Part shown: in pieces, positions 1 to 6,458 of the stretch
Layout: every line of letters starts with the position of its first letter
How positions within the stretch are numbered: the first letter of the stretch is position 1
Source of the DNA: Ekhidna sp.
GTDB taxonomy: Bacteria; Bacteroidota; Bacteroidia; Cytophagales; Cyclobacteriaceae
Length of the DNA stretch: 10,475 bases
Direction: 5' to 3'
Assembly (NCBI GenBank): GCA_028821635.1
Contig: JAPPDO010000286.1
Location: 1 to 10,475 of the forward strand
The notes under the pieces: model-generated
The model's database searches: none
What the model was told of the DNA's origin: nothing
The model's input: only the letters and a program-made list of their open reading frames with translations
Program-made: the position numbers and the translations under genes

Positions 1-240
1 CTCAGTCGATCCAAATGGCTTTTATCTATGGTGCGGTACGACAATCTCAAGATGAATTGCATATTACTTCATCCCACCGAACATATTAGCAAGTGCCATT
101 CAGTAATAATTCTTACCTACATACTTTTAGGTTTAGTCTTTAGTTTTATTAGACTAAGATTTGGCTTTTTGTACAGTTGCTTCTCTCATATTGTAATTAA
201 TTCTATCTCAGCCACTTTCTCCATAATTATTCACAGATAA
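1..240 (+). CDS. CPBP (Abi/CAAX) family intramembrane protease-like protein, C-terminal part
   Basis: The reading frame is open from the first base to a TAA at 238-240, so the true start lies left of the window; the ATG at 28 is internal. The last ~50 residues read as two hydrophobic stretches. The second carries a pattern typical of the last conserved motif of CPBP glutamic-type membrane proteases: a short Arg-rich turn (IRLRFG), then a membrane helix with His and Asn four residues apart (SHIVIN). The diagnostic EExxxR motif would lie upstream and cannot be seen. In this family, members act in the membrane, in CAAX-type processing or in bacteriocin/peptide maturation and self-immunity. The next gene starts 11 bases after the stop, so the two are probably co-transcribed. 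It could instead be another polytopic membrane protein, or a decayed copy. Confidence 0.5.
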   Translation, partial: LSRSKWLLSMVRYDNLKMNCILLHPTEHISKCHSVIILTYILLGLVFSFIRLRFGFLYSCFSHIVINSISATFSIIIHR

Positions 241-251
241 TTTTAAATTAA

Positions 252-1403
252 ATGGTTATAGATATTAAGAGCTGGATAAGTATTGGGCTGGGGCAGATAG
301 CTGATTCTATTAAAATGATTTTATACAAACAATATCCCGAACTGTTTGAAAAAATTGATTTTGAAAATGACTCAGCTTTTACAGAGCCACATCTCTTTGC
401 GTACTTCAATTCTAATTTTAAGCACAAGTTTACTTTGAAACAGCTTCTTTGGAATTATCTCAGAGATTCGAATAAATCCGAAGTTTTTGAAGTAGTAACG
501 GATAAAGCAGGAACTGTTCTCTTTCCCGAATATGTTTATCTGATAACTGGCTATAAAGAAGAAAAACTTACCTGTTCATTTGATGAAGTCTTAAAGCTTC
601 ATAAAAATAAACGAGAAGTAAGTCATTCATTTGAACCCATTCAAAAAATTAAAGATACTTCTATTTCACTTTTTACGCGATCTTCGTCATTAATTGATCC
701 TTTTTTCAGGGATTCAAATGGAAGTCAGATTCCGGTGACTCTTTTAAGAGATGAGTCACAAGTTCAGCATTTCGAGCGAGCATTAAAGATTATCAGAAAC
801 CTGAATAAAGATTACTATGATGCGATTATTTCAACGTTAAGGGGAGTTTATTTCTATGAAGGTGAACCTAACTCATTTGTAACTCTGTCTGCTCATGGGA
901 TTGCCTTCTTCAATATTGAACCCGAAAATGAAGTAGTCTTTTTTATAGATGATATTACTCACCAATGCGGTCATATCATTTTTAATACCATCTCTTTTGA
1001 AAAGGAGAAGTGGTTCAAGGTTCCTCCGCTATCCATCGTTAAAGATATAAATCCCAACTCCAAGGATACTTCGGATTTATACAGTAGATATCATGGACTT
1101 TTTACACTAACTGAAATTGTAAATATGCTGGATTTATGCCTGGAGAATAAGGTCTTTGAAGGAGATGAAGAATTTGAATGCGTTGGTCGTATGATTTTCA
1201 ATCTCAGAAAGTTTGAAAGAAGTCTAAAAAACCTTGATATTCCTATCGCTTACACCGAAACAGGGAAGAAGTGGTACGCTTATTTTAAATCAACTTTCGA
1301 GCGAGTACGAGAAAAAAGAAAAGATATACTTGCTAAATATAAAGTGAACAATCAGCCGTATGTTTTTAAATTGTCAAAATTCAAAGAAGCAAACCAAAGG
1401 TGA
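252..1403 (+). CDS. Putative HEXXH-type peptide-modifying metalloenzyme (RiPP beta-hydroxylase-like)
   Basis: A 383-residue soluble protein with no signal peptide or membrane segment. The most telling region is 209-285. A segment with S-A-H-G-I-A-F-F (213-220) is followed by a hydrophobic beta strand, then D234-I-T-H237-Q-C-G-H241, and about 40 residues later R279-Y-H281-G-L-F. This order (strand, HxxxH helix, distal His in an HG turn) resembles the C-terminal domain of 'HEXXH motif' putative peptide-modification proteins, described as Fe(II)/alpha-ketoglutarate peptide beta-hydroxylases linked to RiPP clusters. There the two motif histidines and a distal histidine bind metal. Here Gln replaces the usual Glu, which is unusual for a zinc protease but tolerable for an iron oxygenase. 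The N-terminal ~200 residues are mostly helical and unassigned. The family call rests on motif recognition only. The gene follows the membrane-protease gene by 11 bases, which suits a peptide-maturation operon. Start: ATG at 252, just after the upstream stop. Confidence 0.45.
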   Translation: MVIDIKSWISIGLGQIADSIKMILYKQYPELFEKIDFENDSAFTEPHLFAYFNSNFKHKFTLKQLLWNYLRDSNKSEVFEVVTDKAGTVLFPEYVYLITGYKEEKLTCSFDEVLKLHKNKREVSHSFEPIQKIKDTSISLFTRSSSLIDPFFRDSNGSQIPVTLLRDESQVQHFERALKIIRNLNKDYYDAIISTLRGVYFYEGEPNSFVTLSAHGIAFFNIEPENEVVFFIDDITHQCGHIIFNTISFEKEKWFKVPPLSIVKDINPNSKDTSDLYSRYHGLFTLTEIVNMLDLCLENKVFEGDEEFECVGRMIFNLRKFERSLKNLDIPIAYTETGKKWYAYFKSTFERVREKRKDILAKYKVNNQPYVFKLSKFKEANQR

Positions 1404-1572
1404 GATTCTACTTGACGATATTAAGAAAAGAAGGGTGTAAATAATAATTGACGCATCTCCGATAAAACTTTCCCTTTATTATCAGAAAAATATACGAATT
1501 ACATGGATTTAATCAAGCAAAATATGATGTGCTCCGTCTTTAAATAAGTTGAACATCTCCATGGCTGATATC

Positions 1573-1594
1573 TTCCACGCCGGACGTTCCACGC
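1573..1594. repeat. Short direct repeat in the convergent intergenic gap
   Basis: The octamer TTCCACGC occurs twice, at 1573-1580 and 1587-1594, separated by six bases. It forms a small GC-rich island in an otherwise AT-rich gap (1404-1649) between two convergent genes. No function is evident and it may be chance. The rest of the gap shows no convincing hairpin-plus-T-run terminator and no RNA gene. Confidence 0.3.
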
Positions 1595-1649
1595 GTTAGC
1601 TGAATAAAAAGAGACGAAGTAAGTAACGCTCAAAATGACCTATATAAAC

Positions 1650-2480
1650 TTAATTTACTGCACTCACCATACGGTTCTTCTCCTGCATGTCTTTGTGGAT
1701 TTTGACTTGCCTGTAATCTAGGTTTTTAAGCAGATTTTTTACCTCATTTCCATAGCGTTCATGTATTTCAAAATAGAGTTTGCCTTCGGTTTTCAAACAT
1801 CTTTTCCCCTCCTTTCCTATTTTTTTATAAAACATCAACGGGTCTTCATCAGATACAAAGAGTGCTGCTTTCGGCTCATAATCTAATACGTTAGCGTGCA
1901 TTTTGTGTTTATCCGATTCCGGTAGGTAGGGAGGATTACTGACCAGAATGTCCAATTGCCTTTCCCTTAACTCTTCGTGCAGTATGTCATGCTTTTTGAA
2001 AACCATAAGAGCTTTCAACCGAGAAGCATTAGCTGATGCTATGATCAAGGCATCTCCGGAGATGTCTGTTGCTATTACTTCCCCTTTCGTTTCCAATGCA
2101 AGGGTAATTCCGATACAGCCTGATCCTGTTCCTACGTCCAAAATCTTAGGTGTAGTAATATTATTTTCTTTGATAATCAGGTGAACTAACTCCTCTGTTT
2201 CAGGACGAGGTATGAGCGTTTCTCTTTTTATTTTAAACTTTCTTCCATAGAAGTGAGCAATTCCGGTCGCATACTGAAGAGGTTCATTTTGAAGCAGCCG
2301 CTCAGTAGCTTCCCGAAGTTTGTCTTTATCAATCTTCTTCTGTGTGTTAGCAATAACATCCTCCTTTTTCAAACCAAATAAATCCTCCAGCAACAAGTAA
2401 GATATACTCTGTGCCTCTCTCCATGAATAAACTTTTTTAAGCTGTTTAGCTGTTTCCCCCCAGATTTGCTTAACATCCAT
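1650..2480 (-). CDS. prmC: Peptide chain release factor N5-glutamine methyltransferase
   Basis: PrmC (HemK) transfers a methyl group from S-adenosylmethionine to the Gln of the GGQ motif in release factors RF1 and RF2, which makes translation termination efficient. The protein has 276 residues, the usual length. The helical N-terminal release-factor-binding domain spans about 1-80. It is followed by P91-R-P-E-T-E-E-L-V, the class I SAM-binding motif D115-V-G-T-G-S-G-C-I-G, and the catalytic N182-P-P-Y that holds the substrate glutamine. The C-terminal KNRMV is also typical. The start codon (ATG, complement of 2478-2480) is only 21 bases from the divergently read ribD start, so the two genes must have overlapping promoters. 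Confidence 0.96.
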   Translation of the reverse strand: MDVKQIWGETAKQLKKVYSWREAQSISYLLLEDLFGLKKEDVIANTQKKIDKDKLREATERLLQNEPLQYATGIAHFYGRKFKIKRETLIPRPETEELVHLIIKENNITTPKILDVGTGSGCIGITLALETKGEVIATDISGDALIIASANASRLKALMVFKKHDILHEELRERQLDILVSNPPYLPESDKHKMHANVLDYEPKAALFVSDEDPLMFYKKIGKEGKRCLKTEGKLYFEIHERYGNEVKNLLKNLDYRQVKIHKDMQEKNRMVSAVN

Positions 2481-2497
2481 ATTATTTGGCGAAGCTA
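2480..2497. promoter_or_regulatory. Compact divergent prmC/ribD promoter region
   Basis: The 21 bases between the prmC start (2480) and the ribD start (2502) must carry start signals for both directions. On the + strand, 2480-2488 reads TATTATTTG, one base longer than the Bacteroidota -7 consensus TAnnTTTG. On the minus strand, the complement of 2490-2497 reads TAGCTTCG, one mismatch from the same consensus. Each lies a few bases upstream of its gene, which would give very short leaders. Both matches are imperfect, so this is a suggestion only. Confidence 0.3.
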
Positions 2498-2501
2498 CCT
2501 T

Positions 2502-3557
2502 ATGTCAGATATTCAATTTATGCAGAGAGCACTGAATCTAGCTAGGCTGGGGCAGGGTTCTGTGAGTCCCAATCCAATGGTAGGCTGTGTTATCACGCAT
2601 GAAGGTAAAATTATTGGAGAGGGATTCCATCAAAAATATGGAGAGGCTCATGCCGAACTAAATGCAATAAATGATGTGGAAGATCAATCTCTTTTGCCGG
2701 ATAGCACTGTTTATGTTACACTGGAGCCTTGTGCTCATCATGGCAAAACCCAACCATGTGCCGACTTGCTTATCAAAAAGAGCATTAAAAAAGCAGTGGT
2801 TGCCTGTAGGGATCCTTTCGATGAGGTTGATGGAAAAGGAATCGAAAAACTGAAAAAAGCAGGTATTGAGGTTGAAACAGGACTTATGGAAAAGGAAGCT
2901 GCTGAATTGAACAAGCACTTTTTTACCTTCCACCAAAAGAAAAGGCCCTATCTGATTTTGAAGTGGGCCCAAACGAAGGACGGATTTATTGCCAGAGAAA
3001 GTGGACATTCCAAATGGATCAGTAATCGGTACTCAAGGCAGCTTGTGCATAAATGGCGAACGGAGGCGGATGCTATTTTGGTTGGGAAAAACACAGCCAT
3101 TCATGACAACCCGTCCCTGACTTCCAGATATTGGGATGGCAAGAACCCGCTCCGTATACTCTTTGATAGGTATCTTCAGGTAGAGGGAGATAAAAATATT
3201 CTCAACAGCAGCGCAAAGACGCTAATTTTTAATTTAATGGAAGAAAAAATAGAACCAACCAACCAATGGATCAAATGTGATGAATTGACACCAAAAGAAG
3301 TTCTTAAAATGCTTTACAAGAAAAATATTCAATCTGTGATTGTTGAAGGAGGCTATCAGGTGTTAAACACATTCATTCAGGAAAATTGTTGGGATGAGGC
3401 ACGAGTTTTTACCTCAAAAGCAACTTTTCAAAATGGGATTAAGTGTCCGGAAATCAATGGAGAAGTGATTACGAGGGAAAGTATACTAGAAGATCAATTA
3501 ATTATATATAAAAATATTCATGGCCGAGGGTTTAACCATATTGGACGGTGCTACTAA
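2502..3557 (+). CDS. ribD: Bifunctional riboflavin biosynthesis deaminase/reductase RibD
   Basis: RibD carries out two successive cytosolic steps of riboflavin synthesis. It deaminates 2,5-diamino-6-ribosylamino-pyrimidinone 5'-phosphate, then reduces the ribosyl side chain with NADPH. The start chosen is the ATG at 2502 (351 residues). An upstream TTG at 2466 would add 12 unlikely residues and overlap prmC. The N-terminal zinc deaminase domain (about 1-145) has H50-A-E52 and P76-C77-A-H-H-G-K-T-Q-P-C86, the classic ligand and proton-shuttle set. It also has the S-P-N-P-M-V-G signature at 22-28. The reductase domain begins near R148-P-Y-L-I-L-K-W-A, with D160-G and A190-I-L-V-G-K-N-T as conserved points. 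The last ~12 codons overlap the downstream fRMsr gene. No other rib genes are in the window. Confidence 0.96.
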   Translation: MSDIQFMQRALNLARLGQGSVSPNPMVGCVITHEGKIIGEGFHQKYGEAHAELNAINDVEDQSLLPDSTVYVTLEPCAHHGKTQPCADLLIKKSIKKAVVACRDPFDEVDGKGIEKLKKAGIEVETGLMEKEAAELNKHFFTFHQKKRPYLILKWAQTKDGFIARESGHSKWISNRYSRQLVHKWRTEADAILVGKNTAIHDNPSLTSRYWDGKNPLRILFDRYLQVEGDKNILNSSAKTLIFNLMEEKIEPTNQWIKCDELTPKEVLKMLYKKNIQSVIVEGGYQVLNTFIQENCWDEARVFTSKATFQNGIKCPEINGEVITRESILEDQLIIYKNIHGRGFNHIGRCY

Positions 3558-3996
3558 GGAGGAGAAGTATAAATCACTGACTCCTCAGATTCGGGGACTC
3601 CTCTCCGGAGAAGAGAATCTAATCGCCAACTTAGCCAATATCGCTGCGGCTCTAAAAGAAGGGTTGGGTTTTTTCTGGGTAGGTTTCTATTTGGTGGATT
3701 CTGAGGATGAGCTAATTCTTGCGCCATTTCAGGGTCCCGTTGCCTGCACCAGAATAAAAAAGGGGAAAGGAGTGTGCGGCACAGCCTGGCAGAAAGAGGA
3801 GACCATCATTGTTCCAAATGTGGATGAATTCCAAGGGCATATTGCCTGCTCCGGTGCTTCAAAGTCTGAAATCGTAGTCCCAATCAAAAAGAAAGGGAGA
3901 GTAATTGGTGTTTTGGATGTTGATAGCGACAGGTTAAATGATTTTGATGAGCTTGACCAGAAATACCTGGAGCAAATACTGAGTATTCTCTTTTAA
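3520..3996 (+). CDS. msrC: Free methionine-(R)-sulfoxide reductase (GAF-fold, fRMsr)
   Basis: This cytosolic enzyme reduces free L-methionine-(R)-sulfoxide to methionine, a repair step under oxidative stress. It uses thioredoxin-type reductants. The 158 residues form a single GAF domain. The three family cysteines are C76 (VACTRI), C86 (KGVCGTAW) and C110 (GHIACSGASKSEIVVP). Their spacing of 10 and 24 residues matches the E. coli fRMsr cysteines 84, 94 and 118. The final stretch (V-L-D-V-D-S-D, about 131-137) is also typical. The start is ATG at 3520, giving the usual MAE- beginning. The first 38 bases overlap the end of ribD in another frame, so the two are likely translated from one mRNA. 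Confidence 0.93.
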   Translation: MAEGLTILDGATKEEKYKSLTPQIRGLLSGEENLIANLANIAAALKEGLGFFWVGFYLVDSEDELILAPFQGPVACTRIKKGKGVCGTAWQKEETIIVPNVDEFQGHIACSGASKSEIVVPIKKKGRVIGVLDVDSDRLNDFDELDQKYLEQILSILF

Positions 3997-4024
3997 TATT
4001 AATTAACCCGCAAAACTCAACCTT

Positions 4025-4063
4025 TTAGAAGTAAGTAGCAGGTGACCTTTACTTTTGTGGCTG
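4025..4063 (+). promoter_or_regulatory. Bacteroidota-type promoter for the phosphatase-to-MoxR gene run
   Basis: TACTTTTG at 4050-4057 matches the Bacteroidota sigma -7 consensus TAnnTTTG exactly. A candidate -33 element, TTAG (one change from TTTG), lies at 4025-4028, 21 bases upstream. The -7 box ends six bases before the ATG at 4064, so the transcript would start at or within a few bases of the start codon (leaderless or nearly so). The 67-base gap between fRMsr and the phosphatase gene holds this element and nothing else recognised. It also argues against the TTG at 4055 as a start, since that codon lies inside the -7 box. Confidence 0.6.
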
Positions 4064-6124
4064 ATGTCTGACAAACTCAAAATAAGACTCAGCTTTTTTG
4101 CTGCCTTGCTTCTCTGGATTCTTTTCGCCGGATCGAATATCTATTTAATGTTCGTGAAGAACTATGAAATGAAGGTAGACTTTTCTGACCTTTTTCCCCA
4201 ACTGGCCTTTTCCCTCTTTGTCTTTTTTACGTTCATTTATTATCGATATGCAATCACCAAAGCCGATTCGTTGAATTTTACTGACCTGCTTTGGAAGGTT
4301 TTTATTATCGGGTTAGTAACGGCCCTGTTATCACTGGGAATACAAGGCTTTTTTATGCTGTTCGCCAATAGTAATATCGTAAAAAGTCCCATTACTTTTA
4401 ATCTTTTCTATGATGTTCTCGTTGCTCTTGTCATTATCTATACGATATCAACATTAGTTGCATGGAAAAGATTAATTCTGTACCAAAAGTCTAAAGCATT
4501 ACTTCGATTATGGCGATTGTTTGAAATAGCATTCGGCTTTGCGCTCGCTTTTGACTTCTTTGGAAACCAACCCAATGACAATTATTTCATAGCAGCTACT
4601 CTTGTGCTGGCACTTCTTTCATTATCATTGGTTTTTAACCTAAAATGGGTTGCCTATCTCAACTTTAGGCAAAAATGGAAGGGGATTCTTTTTATTTTGC
4701 TTTCAGGAGCATATCTTTATTATTTCCTGAGAAGTCTCATTTGGTTCTCAGATCCGGACATGCTGGTAATGGACATGCTGGACAGGGTATTTATATGGGG
4801 ATTATTTGGGTTTTTATTTACTTATGCCATCATCTCCATATTGGTAATATTATTTAACCTACCTACCTCTTCTGTATTTGAGCAAAAACTTAAAGAAGCA
4901 TTAGATTTTCAGAGGTTGAGCCAGTCAGTGCCCAGAGCAGAGACAACTGATCAAATATATGAGACGTTAATTGATAGCGCAATGAGTGCTGTATTTGCAA
5001 ATGCAGCATGGTTAGAAATTCATGATAACGACGGCACAAGACAAGTAATCAGAAATCTGTCTGAGGAGCAGGTAGACTTGATTAAGGCAAGAATTGAGAA
5101 TAAGTTTATTAAAGATATTCTGAATCTAAAACTCCGGAGGGATGCCACCACAAACAAGCTGAGGGATTCAATAAAGCACCCCAAATTCAAGTCAATAATG
5201 GCTTTGCCCATCTTGGTTCAGGACGAGCAAATTGGATATATTGTACTTTTAAATGAGATGTCAGAGGCGTTCAATCGGGAAATGGTGAGTATTTTAACAA
5301 CTTTTGTCAGTCAGGCAAGCGTTTCGTTAGAAAACCTTACGTTAATCAAAGAATCACTGGAAAATGAACACTATAAAGAAGAGCTAAAAATTGCTAAAAC
5401 AGTTCAAAAAAGCCTGTTGCCGGCCTCATTGATCAACAACAAACATTTGATAATGGAAGCCTTCTCCATAGCCGCTGATGAGGTTGGAGGTGATTATTAT
5501 GACATCCTTGAGTATGAAAAGAATAAGTTTGGACTCATCATCGGAGATGTGTCAGGCAAAGGGACCAGTGCAGCATTCCAAATGGCTCAGATGAAGGGTA
5601 TTTTTCACGTTCTTGCAAGAGAAGGAGTCTCGCCTGACGTTTTTATGAAGAAGGCAAATCTTGCACTTAGTAAATGTCTTGATAAAAACTCATTTATAAC
5701 GGCTACCTATTTTAATATTGATGCAGCCCGTAGCAAGTTGAGCTTTTCAAGGGCTGGTCACTGCCCCGGACTTATTCATTGCACGAAAGATAATAAAGTC
5801 AATTACCTAAAATCTGACGGAATGGGATTAGGCATTTTGAGAAACTCATCGTATGATAAATACGTTGATAAAACTGAGATTCTCTACGGAGATGGTGATG
5901 CGATATTACTCTATACCGACGGAATCACCGAGGCGAAAAATGAAAACGGAGAGCTATTTGGAGATGCAAGGCTAAAAGTTTCTTTTGAGAAGCACTGTGA
6001 TAAAAACCCTAAACTCATAAAAGAAGGGATAAAGGATGACCTATCTGAATTCATTGGAAGATTAGAAAGAGATGATGACTACACACTCGTAATCGTAAGA
6101 TTTAAACACAATACTGATGACTGA
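4064..6124 (+). CDS. Membrane-bound GAF-SpoIIE/PP2C serine phosphatase (RsbU/RsbP-like)
   Basis: A 686-residue predicted signalling phosphatase that would dephosphorylate a STAS-domain protein, very likely the product of the next gene. The N-terminal ~268 residues hold about eight hydrophobic segments (near 8-29, 46-63, 77-100, 115-134, 152-168, 176-194, 208-224, 243-266) and match no sensor family I can name. A GAF-like domain spans about 275-425. A short helical linker leads into the signature L-K-I-A-K-T-V-Q-K-S-L-L-P (441-453). The SpoIIE/PP2C domain shows its acidic metal-binding motifs: D472-E-V-G-G-D477-Y-Y-D, G494-D495-V-S-G-K-G, L616-Y-T-D619-G-I-T-E and D671-D672-Y-T-L-V. All key residues are present, so it should be active. 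The input could be membrane state or a small ligand bound by GAF; neither is shown. The stop overlaps the next start by 8 bases. Confidence 0.9.
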   Translation: MSDKLKIRLSFFAALLLWILFAGSNIYLMFVKNYEMKVDFSDLFPQLAFSLFVFFTFIYYRYAITKADSLNFTDLLWKVFIIGLVTALLSLGIQGFFMLFANSNIVKSPITFNLFYDVLVALVIIYTISTLVAWKRLILYQKSKALLRLWRLFEIAFGFALAFDFFGNQPNDNYFIAATLVLALLSLSLVFNLKWVAYLNFRQKWKGILFILLSGAYLYYFLRSLIWFSDPDMLVMDMLDRVFIWGLFGFLFTYAIISILVILFNLPTSSVFEQKLKEALDFQRLSQSVPRAETTDQIYETLIDSAMSAVFANAAWLEIHDNDGTRQVIRNLSEEQVDLIKARIENKFIKDILNLKLRRDATTNKLRDSIKHPKFKSIMALPILVQDEQIGYIVLLNEMSEAFNREMVSILTTFVSQASVSLENLTLIKESLENEHYKEELKIAKTVQKSLLPASLINNKHLIMEAFSIAADEVGGDYYDILEYEKNKFGLIIGDVSGKGTSAAFQMAQMKGIFHVLAREGVSPDVFMKKANLALSKCLDKNSFITATYFNIDAARSKLSFSRAGHCPGLIHCTKDNKVNYLKSDGMGLGILRNSSYDKYVDKTEILYGDGDAILLYTDGITEAKNENGELFGDARLKVSFEKHCDKNPKLIKEGIKDDLSEFIGRLERDDDYTLVIVRFKHNTDD

Positions 6125-6458
6125 AATAAACAAAGAAAACAAAGAAGACATTCACCTTATTTCAGTGAAAGGAGAGATAGATGCCGGTTCCAGCATCCTT
6201 CTTGACAATGCCTTTAGAGAAGCACTTAAAAACAATAAAAAGAAAATAGCAGCAGATCTGTCAGAACTGGAATATATCTCTTCGGCAGGTCTGGGCGTAT
6301 TTATCTCTTATCTGGAGGAGTTCTCTGCCAATAACATACAATTAGTTTTATTTGGAATAAAAGAATCAGTGAAGCAGGTCTTTGACATTTTGGGTCTTGA
6401 AAAACTCTTGCTCATCGTCAAAACAGAAAAAGACGCAATGAACGCATTTGATGACTAA
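6117..6458 (+). CDS. STAS-domain anti-sigma factor antagonist (RsbV/SpoIIAA-like)
   Basis: A 113-residue single STAS domain, the usual size for the phospho-switch of a partner-switching system. In that scheme the unphosphorylated form binds the HATPase kinase and frees the kinase's other partner; phosphorylation releases the kinase again. The signature A-D-L-S-E-L-E-Y-I-S-S-A-G-L-G (46-60) contains the expected phospho-site, S56 by alignment with SpoIIAA S58. S55 stands where SpoIIAA has Asp, a common variant (ISSAGL). The gene starts inside the phosphatase stop region (ATGACTGA, 6117-6124) and ends inside the kinase start region (ATGACTAA, 6451-6458), so all three are translationally coupled. 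This supports a dedicated phosphatase/switch/kinase set. Confidence 0.9.
   Translation: MTEINKENKEDIHLISVKGEIDAGSSILLDNAFREALKNNKKKIAADLSELEYISSAGLGVFISYLEEFSANNIQLVLFGIKESVKQVFDILGLEKLLLIVKTEKDAMNAFDD

Noticed and set aside
28..240. A complete small 70-residue gene starting at ATG 28
   Set aside because: The frame is open to the first base of the window, and the content looks like the end of a larger membrane protein, so the ATG is probably internal.
1593..1629. A hairpin formed by GCGTTA (1593-1598) and TAACGC (1624-1629) as a terminator
   Set aside because: The stem is only six pairs with a ~25-base loop and no T-run at the right place.
1948..2184. A + strand reading frame inside prmC
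   Set aside because: It lies entirely antisense to a well-conserved prmC and its product has no recognisable features.
2658..3008. Reading frames on the minus strand and in another + frame inside ribD
   Set aside because: They overlap the zinc-deaminase domain of ribD, whose catalytic motifs are intact, and look like shadows.
4055..4063. TTG at 4055 as the start of the phosphatase
   Set aside because: The codon lies in the -7 promoter box; ATG at 4064 gives a more natural N-terminus.
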